From NCBI RefSeq assembly GCF_025628985.1, contig NZ_JAOTEM010000001.1, positions 434,001 to 498,000 on the forward strand: a DNA stretch of 64,000 nucleotides, in the 5' to 3' direction. Source of the DNA: Chryseobacterium edaphi (GTDB taxonomy: Bacteria; Bacteroidota; Bacteroidia; Flavobacteriales; Weeksellaceae). The position numbers were made by a program, and so were the translations under genes. Of the stretch, positions 1 through 9,129 are shown piece by piece (positions within the stretch are counted from its first letter, which is position 1; each line of letters begins with the position of its first letter). The notes beneath the pieces are model-generated. The model was given only the letters and a program-made list of their open reading frames with translations, was not told the DNA's origin and did no database searches.

Positions 1-2
1 CA

Positions 3-1442
3 AAAGGACCTTTTGAATCAGCGACAAAATGGGGCGTTTTTGATGATGTTTTCTGTCCGAAAGACGAAACGTTTACTTTTTTGGAAAATGTTTTGGATGA
101 GGTGATTCAGCTTTTTCCTTCGCAATACATTCACATCGGTGGTGACGAATGTCCGAAAACAAGATGGAAGGAATGTGCGCACTGTCAGGCATTAATCAAG
201 AAAAATAATCTGAAAGACGAGCACGGACTGCAAAGTTATTTCATTCAGAGAATTGAAAAGTATGTGAACTCAAAAGGCCGGAAAATTATCGGCTGGGATG
301 AAATTCTGGAAGGTGGATTGGCACCAAATGCTGCAGTAATGAGCTGGACAGGTATTAAAGGTGGAATTGAAGCCGCAAAAACAAATCATTTTGCCGTGAT
401 GACGCCGGGTGCATATTGCTATTTTGACCATTATCAGGGCGATCCGCAAACTGAACCTAACGCATTCGGAGGTTTTACACCTTTGGATAAAGTGTATTCG
501 TACAGTCCTATTCCTGCCGAATTGAATGCGGAGCAATCGAAATATATTCTGGGAGTTCAGGCAAATTTATGGACGGAATATATTCTGGATTTCAAACAGG
601 TTCAGTACATGATTTTTCCAAGATTATTTGCACTTTCCGAAGTCGGTTGGGGAACTTCAAAACAAGATAATTATAAGGAATTTGAAAACAGGGTGGTGGA
701 GCATTTTAAAATTTTAGATAAAATGAATATCAACTATGCAAAAAGTATGTACAACATTTCAGGAAAGGTAATTCCTGATAGCAAAGGTGTTTCTTACGAA
801 CTTTCAACTTCACAAAATCCAAGCGGAATTAAATTTACGACAGATGGAAGTGAGCCAAAAGCAAATTCTTCCACCTACGAGAATCCGATTCCCGTTTCAA
901 AAGCGATGACGGTGAAATCTGCTTATTTTGAAAATGGTGAATTAAAATCTGCTGTTTCTTCTCAGAATTTTTTTACCTCAAAAACGACCGGAAAAAAAAT
1001 CACTTTGGAAAATCAGCCGAGCGAAAACTATTCTTTTGGCGGTGCATTTACATTAGTTGACGGAATTATCGGTAACGTAAAGCAGTTGGGAAAAACATGG
1101 CTTGGTTTTCAGGGACAAAATGTGGTTGCAACGATTGATTTGGGAGAAAAAATAAATTTCTCAGAAGTTTATTTTAATACATTAGACAACAAAGGAAGCT
1201 GGATTCATCTGGCAAAATCTGCGACGGTTTCCATTTCTGATGACGGCAAAACTTTCAAAACCATTAAAGAAATCGGAAAAGAAGAAATTCTTTCTGCAAA
1301 AGGTAAAATCAATCTGAAGGTCGGAAATCAACAGGCAAAATTTATTAAAATTAAAATAGAAAACGCAGGAATTATTCCCGCAGGAAATCCAGGAGCAGAT
1401 TCAAGAGCATGGCTTTTCGTCGATGAAATCGGAGCGAAATAA
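3..1442 (+). CDS. beta-N-acetylhexosaminidase, GH20 (5'-partial)
   Basis: Exo-acting hexosaminidase that removes terminal GlcNAc/GalNAc from glycans, normally in the periplasm or at the cell surface. The frame is open from base 3, so the signal peptide, the GH20b domain and the start of the barrel lie outside the window; the TTG at 81 is not the start. Seen: the GH20 catalytic Asp-Glu pair in HIGGDECPKTRW (codons 144 and 147), a later barrel motif NLWTEYI, a chitobiase-type C-terminal beta domain (about 780-960, containing TTDGSEPK) and a galactose-binding-like module (about 1010-1440). The glycosylasparaginase and beta-mannosidase genes downstream on the same strand suggest N-glycan breakdown; that pathway link is inference. 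Confidence 0.93.
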   Translation, partial: KGPFESATKWGVFDDVFCPKDETFTFLENVLDEVIQLFPSQYIHIGGDECPKTRWKECAHCQALIKKNNLKDEHGLQSYFIQRIEKYVNSKGRKIIGWDEILEGGLAPNAAVMSWTGIKGGIEAAKTNHFAVMTPGAYCYFDHYQGDPQTEPNAFGGFTPLDKVYSYSPIPAELNAEQSKYILGVQANLWTEYILDFKQVQYMIFPRLFALSEVGWGTSKQDNYKEFENRVVEHFKILDKMNINYAKSMYNISGKVIPDSKGVSYELSTSQNPSGIKFTTDGSEPKANSSTYENPIPVSKAMTVKSAYFENGELKSAVSSQNFFTSKTTGKKITLENQPSENYSFGGAFTLVDGIIGNVKQLGKTWLGFQGQNVVATIDLGEKINFSEVYFNTLDNKGSWIHLAKSATVSISDDGKTFKTIKEIGKEEILSAKGKINLKVGNQQAKFIKIKIENAGIIPAGNPGADSRAWLFVDEIGAK

Positions 1443-1478
1443 TTCAAGATTCAATATTTAAAATTTAATATTCAAGAT

Positions 1479-1514
1479 TAACCTAAACCTAAACCTTAGC
1501 CTTAGCCTCAACCT
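1479..1514. repeat. hexamer-like simple repeat before the asparaginase gene
   Basis: Short degenerate tandem of CCTAAA/CCTTAG units ending in CAACCT directly against the ATG at 1515. A 10-bp direct repeat ATTCAAGATT (1442-1451 and 1470-1479) precedes it. No Shine-Dalgarno sequence is visible. The gene at 2620 has a similar low-complexity leader that also ends in TCAACCT before ATG. Confidence 0.6.
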
Positions 1515-2510
1515 ATGAATTCACGAAGAAAATTTTTAAAAACTACAGGAATATTATCATCCGCATTGCTGCTCAATCCAATGGATTTAATTGCAAAAAA
1601 AGTTCCTGAAAATGAAAATTTGTTGCTCAATAAACCGATCGTCCTTTCGACATGGGATTTTGGTTTGAAAGCCAACGAAGAAGCTTGGAAGATTTTAGGA
1701 AAAGGCGGAAGAGCGTTGGATGCAGTGGAAAAAGGTGTTCGTTTGGTTGAAAATGACCCGAACGAAAGAAGCGTCGGCTACGGTGGACGCCCCGACAGAG
1801 ACGGAAGAGTAACGCTTGATGCGTGCATTATGGATGAAAATTACAACATCGGTTCGGTGGCGTGTCTGGAAAATATTAAAAACCCGATTTCTGTAGCGAG
1901 AATGGTAATGGAAAAGACACCTCACGTGATGTTGGTAGGTGATGGTGCGTTTCAGTTTGCCATTTCACAAGGTTTTAAAAAAGAAAATATTCTCACAGCA
2001 GAATCCGAAAAAGAGTGGAAAGAATGGCTGAAAGACAGTAAATACAAACCCATCGTCAACATAGAAAATCACGACACGATTGGAATGATCGCATTGGATG
2101 CTCAGGGAAATCTTTCCGGAGCCTGCACCACGAGCGGAATGGCTTTTAAAATGCATGGCAGAGTAGGCGATTCGCCGATTATCGGTGCTGGTTTGTTCGT
2201 CGATAATGAAGTTGGTGCTGCAACGGCAACCGGTCATGGTGAAGAAGTCATCAGAACAGTTGGAACTCATATTGTTGTAGAACTGATGCGACAGGGAAGA
2301 AATCCGCAACAAGCCTGTAAAGAAGCGGTTGAAAGGATTGTGAAAATTACTCAGCGAAGAAATAAAAATTTAAAAGATATTCAGGTGGGCTTTATTGCTA
2401 TTAATAAAAAAGGGGAATACGGTTCATACTGCATTCAGGACGGATTTAATTTTGCCGTTCACGACCAGAAAGGAAACCGTCTGGAGAAACCGGAATTTGC
2501 TTTAAAGTAA
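1515..2510 (+). CDS. N4-(beta-N-acetylglucosaminyl)-L-asparaginase (glycosylasparaginase)
   Basis: Ntn-hydrolase that cleaves the GlcNAc-Asn bond left after N-glycans are trimmed. The 331-residue protein begins NSRRKFLKTTG, a twin-arginine (Tat) signal, so export in folded form is expected. The autoprocessing site and nucleophile are visible in NHDTIGM (Thr188), followed by the substrate-loop motif HGRVGDSP and a Gly-rich GAATATGHGEE segment typical of the family. Length fits the family (about 300-340 aa). It lies 72 bp after the GH20 gene on the same strand. Similar enzymes are well known from the related Elizabethkingia. Plain isoaspartyl peptidase activity is the main alternative, but the HGRVGDSP context favours glycosylasparaginase. 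Confidence 0.92.
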   Translation: MNSRRKFLKTTGILSSALLLNPMDLIAKKVPENENLLLNKPIVLSTWDFGLKANEEAWKILGKGGRALDAVEKGVRLVENDPNERSVGYGGRPDRDGRVTLDACIMDENYNIGSVACLENIKNPISVARMVMEKTPHVMLVGDGAFQFAISQGFKKENILTAESEKEWKEWLKDSKYKPIVNIENHDTIGMIALDAQGNLSGACTTSGMAFKMHGRVGDSPIIGAGLFVDNEVGAATATGHGEEVIRTVGTHIVVELMRQGRNPQQACKEAVERIVKITQRRNKNLKDIQVGFIAINKKGEYGSYCIQDGFNFAVHDQKGNRLEKPEFALK

Positions 2511-2619
2511 GGAAAGAGCCAAGTAAAAAGTAAAAAGAGCCAGGTGAAAGATTCTGATCATAAACCCGAATCCCGAATCCTGAATCTCAAATTTCAAACA
2601 TCAAATCTCAAATCAACCT
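2511..2619. repeat. low-complexity leader before cutC
   Basis: The spacer contains a duplicated AGAGCCA(A/G)G segment, then a run of 7-8 bp units (CCCGAATC, CCGAATCC, TGAATCTC, CAAATTTC and variants) up to TCAACCT and the ATG. It resembles the leader of the preceding gene. I see no terminator or clear -7 box in it. Confidence 0.5.
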
Positions 2620-3282
2620 ATGTTTTTAGAAATAGCCACTTTCGATATCACATCCGCTGAAATAGCCTTAAATTCCGTTGCCGATAGAATTGAATTCTGC
2701 GCTGACATCAATTCCGGAGGCATTACACCCGACCTTGAAGAATTAAGATACTTAAAAGATAAATATTCAAAACCCATCCACGTAATGATTCGCCCTGTTG
2801 GCGGAGGTTTTATGTACAGCGACTCAGAATTTATGCGGATGCAGAGAGATATTATTGAATTTTCAAAAGCGAAGGCTGATGGTTTTGTTTTTGGAATTTT
2901 AGATGAAAATCAGGAAATTGATTATGAGAAAAACAGACTTTTGGTTGATCTTGCCAATGGCAAACCCTGCGTTTTTCACCGAGCCATTGACCGAACCAAA
3001 AATATTTTCGAATCTGCAGAAAAACTGATTGAATTAGGGTTCAAAGAAATCCTCACTTCCGGCGGAGAAAATTCTGCCATGGAAGGAAAGGAAAATTTAA
3101 AAAAACTTATTGAAAACTGTGGCGATGATATTAAAATCTTAATCGGTGGTGGCGTCCGTTCGAATAATATTTCAGAACTGAAAAACGTCACGGACGGGAG
3201 ATATTTTCATTCTTCAGCCGTGTTGCCGTATGAATCTTTTGCCAATGCTGAGGAGATTAAGAAATTGAAAGTTAATTTGTAG
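2620..3282 (+). CDS. cutC: CutC family protein
   Basis: TIM-barrel protein of the CutC family, historically called copper homeostasis protein; the biochemical role is unproven. The 220-residue sequence has the family N-terminus (LEIATFDITSAEIALN), the GGITPD segment, HVMIRPVGGGF, the conserved FHRAIDR and LTSGG, and IGGGVRSNNI near the C-terminus. No signal peptide, so cytosolic. It sits between the glycosylasparaginase and beta-mannosidase genes; this context is more consistent with a carbohydrate-related job than with copper, but that is inference. Length is slightly short of the usual 240 aa. Confidence 0.9.
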   Translation: MFLEIATFDITSAEIALNSVADRIEFCADINSGGITPDLEELRYLKDKYSKPIHVMIRPVGGGFMYSDSEFMRMQRDIIEFSKAKADGFVFGILDENQEIDYEKNRLLVDLANGKPCVFHRAIDRTKNIFESAEKLIELGFKEILTSGGENSAMEGKENLKKLIENCGDDIKILIGGGVRSNNISELKNVTDGRYFHSSAVLPYESFANAEEIKKLKVNL

Positions 3283-3560
3283 ATTTTAAATTATGATTAA
3301 ACGCAAAGTTTATTATTAAATCTGCATATTTTAAGAAGCAAAGAATGACGGACAAGCCGTCTAAGCTTGAGAATAAATTCACGATAAAAAATATTTTTTG
3401 AATTTACGAAAAGAATTAATCTATGAAAATCTTATAGAGCACAGATATTTTCAAGCTTAAGCAACTTGTTTGCTACTCTTTGCCACTTAAATCTTCATAG
3501 AGAAAGATAATCTTTGCGTTAATAAAGTACAAGATAAAAGTTAAACAAACATAAACACAA
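3283..3560. other. intergenic region with decayed inverted repeats
   Basis: No ORF, tRNA or clear terminator. Two imperfect inverted repeats are visible: TCTAAGCTTGA near 3360 against TCAAGCTTAAG near 3453, and TCTATGAA near 3420 against TTCATAGA near 3492. The text around AAATCTTCATAGAG resembles repeat debris often seen beside GxxExxY genes in Bacteroidota. Confidence 0.4.
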
Positions 3561-3938
3561 ATGACAGAAAACGAATTGTCCTATAAAATTATTGGTGCTG
3601 CACTGGAAGTGCATAAGACTTTGGGAGTTGGTCTGCTTGAAAGCGCTTACGAAGTTGCTTTAGCTTATGAGTTAAGAGAACTTGGTTTTGAGGTCAAAAG
3701 TCAGGTGGTACTTCCACTAAAATATAAAAGTGAGATAATTGAAAACGCTTACAGAGTTGATTTGATTGTTGAAGATAAAGTAATTATAGAAGTTAAATCT
3801 GTATTAGAAATTAATCCCATTTCCTATTCGCAGATTTTGACTTATTTAAAATTAACAAACATCAAACTAGGACTTCTTATTAACTTTAATACACCTTTAA
3901 TCAAAGACGGAATACACAGAATTGTAAATAAACTATAA
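3561..3938 (+). CDS. GxxExxY family protein
   Basis: Small (125 aa) cytosolic protein of the GxxExxY family, common in Bacteroidota and of unknown function. The naming motif is present as GVGLLESAYEVAL. The core RVDLIVEDKVIIEVKS has the spacing of a PD-(D/E)XK nuclease-like active site (Asp, then Glu-x-Lys), so a nuclease-type fold is likely; activity is not shown. The stop codon at 3936-3938 is immediately followed by the ATG of the beta-mannosidase gene, which suggests translational coupling or insertion of this gene just upstream of it. Confidence 0.85.
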   Translation: MTENELSYKIIGAALEVHKTLGVGLLESAYEVALAYELRELGFEVKSQVVLPLKYKSEIIENAYRVDLIVEDKVIIEVKSVLEINPISYSQILTYLKLTNIKLGLLINFNTPLIKDGIHRIVNKL

Positions 3939-6425
3939 ATGAACAAAGCCATATTTTTTGCTTTATTTTTCATTCAAACATTTATCAGCGCCCAGTTTTC
4001 AGAGCGAAATCTTTCGTCAGAAAAATGGCAGTTTAGGAATGCAAAAGATAATAAATGGCTGACCGCCACAGTTCCGGGAACCGTTCATTTAGATTTGATG
4101 GATCATAAAATAATTTCCGATCCGTATAAAGATGAGAATGAAAAAAAAGTGCAGTGGGTTGAAAATGAAGACTGGGATTATCAGACGGTTTTTAAAGTTT
4201 CAGATAAAGAATTAGAAAATCAAAATGCCGATTTGGTTTTTCATGGATTGGATACTTTTTCTGAAATTTATTTAAATGGAAAACTGCTGAAAAAGACAGA
4301 CAACATGTTCAGAACATGGAAAATTCCCGTAAAAAATGATTTGAAAGTTGGAGATAATACGTTGCAGATAAAATTTAAATCTTCTGTCAATGTCGGAAAA
4401 GAATTAGCCGAAAAAGTTCCGTTCACCATGCCGGAATCGCCGCGAAGTTTTGTCAGAAAAGCGCAATATCAGTTTGGTTGGGATTGGGGGCCGAGATTGG
4501 TTACTGCCGGAATCTGGAAAGTTGTCAAATTGAATTTCTGGAATCATGCAAAACTTGAAAATGTAAAAATAGAACAGAAATCTTTAATAAAGCAAAAGGC
4601 AGATTTAATAATTCATGCAGAAATTTTTGCAGAGAATGAAGGTAAATATAGTTTTACAACAGATATAGCAAATCATGATATTTTTCTGAAAAAAGGTTTA
4701 AACAAAATTTCAGTTCCATTTAAAATTGAAAATCCACATTTCTGGCAACCGAACGGATGGGGAAAAGCAATGACTTATGTTTTAAAATTTGCGTTAAAAA
4801 AGGATGCTCAAATTATTGATCAAAAAGATGAGACAATTGGATTAAGAACCATTGAATTAATTCAGGAAAAAGACGAAAAAGGAAAATCTTTTTATTTTAA
4901 AGTCAATGGAAAACCGATGTATGCAAAGGGAACCAACTGGATTCCGTCTGATAGTTTCACACCGAGAATTACGAAAGAAAAATATCAAAAACTCATCAAA
5001 GACTGCAAAGATGCCAACATGAATATGATTCGTATTTGGGGTGGCGGAATTTATGAAGATGATGAATTCTACAAGGCCTGTGACGAAAACGGAATTCTCG
5101 TGTGGCAGGATTTTATGTTTGCCGGAAGTTTTTATCCTTCAGATGAAGATTTTTTAAATAATGTAAAAGAGGAAGTCAAAGATCAGGTCAACCGGCTTCA
5201 AAATCATCCGTCCATCGCTTTGTGGTGTGGGAATAATGAAATTGACGAAGCGATCGTCAACTGGGGTTATCAGAAACAGTTCAAATATTCAAAAGAAGAT
5301 TCTCTTCAGGTCTGGAAAGATTATAAAAAAGTTTTTCATGAGGTTATTCCAAATGCTTTGAAGGAAAATTTAACTTCAGAAAAAAATATCTACTGGCCGA
5401 CTTCGCCATCAATCGGTTGGGGACACAAAGAAAGTTTAACCGAAGGCGATTCTCATTACTGGGGCGTTTGGTGGGGCGAATTTCCGTTTGAAATTTACAA
5501 CGAAAAAGTCCCGAGATTTGCCTCAGAGTACGGTTTTCAGGGAATGCCAAGTCTGGAAGCGGTGAAATCTATGTTTTCAGGAAAACCTGATTTAAGTTTA
5601 GAAAATTCAACCATCAAGGCGCACGAAAAAAATGCCCGTGGTTTTCATATCATTAATGAATACATGAAGCGGGATTACGTGGTTCCAAAAGATTTTGTAA
5701 AATACAATTACGTTTCACAACTGCTTCAGGCCCGTGGAATGAAGATTGCCATAGAAGCCCACCGCCGCGCTAAACCTTATAACATGGGAACTTTATATTG
5801 GCAGTTAAACGATTGCTGGCCGGTGATTTCATGGTCATCGATTGATTATCTGGGAAACTGGAAAGCACTGCATTATCAAGTGAAAAGAAGTTATGAAAAT
5901 CAGGTGATTTTAACGGAAGAAATAGATGGTTTTTTGAACTTTTACGCCATTAATGATGAATTAAAAAAGTTTGACGATATAAAAGTAGAAATTCAGATTG
6001 TTGATTTTAAGGGGAAAATTTTAAATGATTTAACTACGGTTCAGAATGGAAATACATTGGAGGGAATAGCAAAGATTGATCATATAGAAGTTAAAAATTT
6101 AATAAAAAATTCCAATAAAAATGAAGTCTTTTTAAAATTGATTTTAAGAGATATCAATAAAAAAATCATTGCAGAAAATCTTCATTTCTTCGCAAAACCA
6201 AAAGATTTAAAACTGACCAAACCCAATATTCAAATAAAAAAAATATCTTCTACAGAAATTGAAATCTCCACCGATGTTCTGGCAAAAAATGTTTATTTAA
6301 TGGGCGACACCCATTTTTCTGACAACTTTTTTGATCTGCTGCCAAAAACTTCAAAAAGAATAAAGCTTTCAAAGCCTGTAAAAAAAATCGAGTCAATGAG
6401 TCTTTGGGAAACAATGAATCCGTAA
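3939..6425 (+). CDS. beta-mannosidase, GH2
   Basis: Glycoside hydrolase family 2 enzyme that removes terminal beta-mannose, for example the core mannose of N-glycans. 828 residues with a signal peptide (NKAIFFALFFIQTFISAQ), so periplasmic or surface-exposed. Order: GH2 sugar-binding domain (about 20-190), immunoglobulin-like domain (about 200-300), TIM barrel (about 310-630), C-terminal beta domains. The acid/base Glu is in WCGNNEIDEA (about residue 433) and the nucleophile Glu in FASEYGFQG (about residue 530). YQFGWDWGPRL and WQLNDCWP are typical of GH2 beta-mannosidases. It forms a functional set with the GH20 and glycosylasparaginase genes. Confidence 0.94.
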   Translation: MNKAIFFALFFIQTFISAQFSERNLSSEKWQFRNAKDNKWLTATVPGTVHLDLMDHKIISDPYKDENEKKVQWVENEDWDYQTVFKVSDKELENQNADLVFHGLDTFSEIYLNGKLLKKTDNMFRTWKIPVKNDLKVGDNTLQIKFKSSVNVGKELAEKVPFTMPESPRSFVRKAQYQFGWDWGPRLVTAGIWKVVKLNFWNHAKLENVKIEQKSLIKQKADLIIHAEIFAENEGKYSFTTDIANHDIFLKKGLNKISVPFKIENPHFWQPNGWGKAMTYVLKFALKKDAQIIDQKDETIGLRTIELIQEKDEKGKSFYFKVNGKPMYAKGTNWIPSDSFTPRITKEKYQKLIKDCKDANMNMIRIWGGGIYEDDEFYKACDENGILVWQDFMFAGSFYPSDEDFLNNVKEEVKDQVNRLQNHPSIALWCGNNEIDEAIVNWGYQKQFKYSKEDSLQVWKDYKKVFHEVIPNALKENLTSEKNIYWPTSPSIGWGHKESLTEGDSHYWGVWWGEFPFEIYNEKVPRFASEYGFQGMPSLEAVKSMFSGKPDLSLENSTIKAHEKNARGFHIINEYMKRDYVVPKDFVKYNYVSQLLQARGMKIAIEAHRRAKPYNMGTLYWQLNDCWPVISWSSIDYLGNWKALHYQVKRSYENQVILTEEIDGFLNFYAINDELKKFDDIKVEIQIVDFKGKILNDLTTVQNGNTLEGIAKIDHIEVKNLIKNSNKNEVFLKLILRDINKKIIAENLHFFAKPKDLKLTKPNIQIKKISSTEIEISTDVLAKNVYLMGDTHFSDNFFDLLPKTSKRIKLSKPVKKIESMSLWETMNP

Positions 6426-6523
6426 ATTCATTAGTGATTTGGTTATCAGACAAGATCAGAATCAACGACAAAAAAATTGCAATTCTCTTTAGAAACAATT
6501 AATTTTACATTTTAATTTTCCCT

Positions 6524-8971
6524 TTGCAATACGCTCAAATAATTTTACCCCTCAATTTAAAAGGAACTTTCACCTACAAAGTTCCGGAAGAACTGGATTC
6601 AAAAATTCAGGAAGGAATGCGTGTTCTCGTACCTTTTGGCGGAAAAAAAATTTATACCGGAATTGTTTTTGAGCTGCACGATTTGGCACCGGAAGATTTT
6701 ATTGCAAAAGAAGTCATCAGTATTTTAGATGATTATCCGATTGTCCCTTCACAACAGATCAACTTTTGGAACTGGCTTTCAAACTATTATCTCTGCAATC
6801 TGGGTGAAATTTACCGTTTTGCTTTTCCGTCTTCTTTAAAACTGGAAAGTGAGACGTATTTAAAGCTAAAACCAAATGCAGTCATTGAATTTGAAAACCT
6901 GGATGTCAACGAGATGTATCTTATTCAGGCTTTGGAAGTTCGCCAGTTAATTAATTTGACTGATATTGAAGCATTTATCCCCAAAAAAGAAATCATCAAA
7001 ACCATCAATTCTCTTATAGATTTACAATATATTGAAATTGATGAAAAAGTTGCTGAAAAATACAAAGCCAAGGAAGTTGCGTATGTAAAAGTGAAAGATG
7101 AGGTTTTGGTAAATCAGAATCTAACAGAAATTCTTTTGCAACTTAACAGAGCCAAAAAGCAGAAAGAACTGTTCTTAAATATTATAGAAAAACAAACCGA
7201 AAATCCTGATTTACACATTAGAAAGTCAGAACTCTTTGAGGACGGATATTTTGGAAGTTCTCATTTTAAAGCTTTGGCCGATAAAAATTTGGTGGAAGAA
7301 TATTACCTTCAGAAAGACAGAATCGAAAGCTACGAAGGCGAAATTGAAGAAATAGAAGAACTTTCAGAAGCACAGAAAGAGGCAAGAATCGAAGTTGACG
7401 AAGCGTTTGAAGAAAAGAAAAATGTTCTTCTTCATGGTGTCACATCATCCGGAAAAACACATATTTATTTAGAGAAAATTGAAGAATGTATCAATGAAGG
7501 TAAAAATGTTTTGTTTTTACTTCCGGAAATTTCTTTAACGAAACAGATCACTCAAAGATTAGAAAAAAAATACGGTCGACAGCTTGGTTTCTATCATCAG
7601 AAACTCACTGATTTTGAAAAAGTTGAGGTCTGGAGAAGAATTAAAAATAATGATATTAAAATTCTCATTGCCACGAGAAACGCTTTATTTCTGCCCTATC
7701 AGAATTTAGGACTGATCATTGTTGACGAAGAGCATGATTCTGCTTACAGACCGAGAGAAGTTTCACCTTTTTTCAATGCAAAAGATGCAGCTTTGGTTTT
7801 GGCAGGTTTCTATGATGCAAGAGTTATTTTGGGATCTGCGACGCCTTCTGTTGAGAGTTATTATTTAGCCAGAAAAGAAAAATTACAATATGTTTTCCTG
7901 AATGAAAGATTCGGGAGTGTGAAATTGCCTGAATTTGAACTGATTAACTTTAAAGAAGCGCAGGATTCCAAAAAAGTTTCCGGGAATTTTTCTTTGCAGT
8001 TGATTGATGAAATTAAGAAAACTTTAGACGAAAAAAATCAGACGATCATTCTTCACAACCGTCGCGGTTATGCAAGTGTCATAGAGTGTGAGACCTGTGG
8101 TTACGTCAATTACTGCTCAAACTGTGATGTTGTTCTGACTTATCATAAAGCTGCCAACGAAATGAAATGTCATTATTGTGGTCAGAGAGCTTCGAAACCA
8201 AAAACCTGTCCGAAATGTCATTCTGAAAATTTAAATGAAAGAGGAGTCGGTGTCGAGCAAATTCATGAAGAAATTTCAAAAATTTTCCCTGAAAACGAAG
8301 TCGATAGAATGGATGTTGATTCGATGCGGAAGAAATTTGCTTACGAGAAATTATACGAGAAAATTGAAGATCGTGAAACCGATATTGTTGTTGGTACACA
8401 AATGATTTCTAAGGGTTTAGATTTTGACCATATTGAGTTGGTAGCAATTCCCAAGGCTGATTCTATGTTGTATGTTCAGGATTTCAGAGCAGAGGAACGA
8501 GCTTATCAATTAATTACCCAAGTTTCCGGAAGAGCGGGAAGAGTTTCCGGAAACGGTAAAATTTTAATTCAGACTTATAATCCTGATCATTCTGTTTTTC
8601 AGTTGATTAAGATGAATAATGTCACAAAAATTTATAAATATTTTCTCACAGAACGACAAAAATTTCATTATCCGCCTTTCACCAAATTGATTATGATTGA
8701 ATTGAAGCACATTAAAGACGATAAAGTTAACCGTGCTTCCCAGTTTTTAGGTTCAATTTTAAGAAAATATTTGCCTGAAGACTGTATTCTCGGTCCTGAA
8801 AGAGCTCAGATTGCAAGACTGAATAATCTATATCAGTTTCAGATCTTACTGAAGCTTCCAAGAGGTAAAAACTATGAGAAATTTAAAAATCTTGTATTAT
8901 TAAGTTTGAAAGAATTTGACGAAATCACTGCGTATCAAAGTATTAAAAAAGAGGTTTTTGTGGATTTTTAA
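6524..8971 (+). CDS. priA: primosomal protein N' (replication restart helicase PriA)
   Basis: 3'-5' DNA helicase that recognises stalled forks and starts primosome reassembly. 815 residues. Seen: N-terminal fork-binding domain (about 1-110), Walker A GVTSSGKTH (about 303-311), DEEH box, helicase motifs GSATPSVESY and TQMISKGLDFDH, QVSGRAGR, and the zinc-binding insertion with paired cysteines (CETCGYVNYCSNC, CHYCG, CPKC). The start is TTG at 6524; no in-frame ATG lies close upstream and the protein then begins QYAQIILPLNL as expected for the family. No ribosome-binding site is visible. A monocistronic housekeeping gene. Confidence 0.96.
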   Translation: MQYAQIILPLNLKGTFTYKVPEELDSKIQEGMRVLVPFGGKKIYTGIVFELHDLAPEDFIAKEVISILDDYPIVPSQQINFWNWLSNYYLCNLGEIYRFAFPSSLKLESETYLKLKPNAVIEFENLDVNEMYLIQALEVRQLINLTDIEAFIPKKEIIKTINSLIDLQYIEIDEKVAEKYKAKEVAYVKVKDEVLVNQNLTEILLQLNRAKKQKELFLNIIEKQTENPDLHIRKSELFEDGYFGSSHFKALADKNLVEEYYLQKDRIESYEGEIEEIEELSEAQKEARIEVDEAFEEKKNVLLHGVTSSGKTHIYLEKIEECINEGKNVLFLLPEISLTKQITQRLEKKYGRQLGFYHQKLTDFEKVEVWRRIKNNDIKILIATRNALFLPYQNLGLIIVDEEHDSAYRPREVSPFFNAKDAALVLAGFYDARVILGSATPSVESYYLARKEKLQYVFLNERFGSVKLPEFELINFKEAQDSKKVSGNFSLQLIDEIKKTLDEKNQTIILHNRRGYASVIECETCGYVNYCSNCDVVLTYHKAANEMKCHYCGQRASKPKTCPKCHSENLNERGVGVEQIHEEISKIFPENEVDRMDVDSMRKKFAYEKLYEKIEDRETDIVVGTQMISKGLDFDHIELVAIPKADSMLYVQDFRAEERAYQLITQVSGRAGRVSGNGKILIQTYNPDHSVFQLIKMNNVTKIYKYFLTERQKFHYPPFTKLIMIELKHIKDDKVNRASQFLGSILRKYLPEDCILGPERAQIARLNNLYQFQILLKLPRGKNYEKFKNLVLLSLKEFDEITAYQSIKKEVFVDF

Positions 8972-9129
8972 CAATTTTTAACAAACTTTATGTGGTTTTA
9001 TTATACTTTTATAGACTGCATTCTAACAATAATATCTACATTTGATCGTTTATTATGTGTTTGGATGAAAGCAAATGGTTTAACTTATCATATTTTATGC
9101 CATCCAAAGTATAACAAAAAGAAAAATTG

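Noticed and set aside
270..536. 88-residue antisense ORF in the GH20 gene
   Set aside because: Shadow of a conserved coding region without any independent signal.
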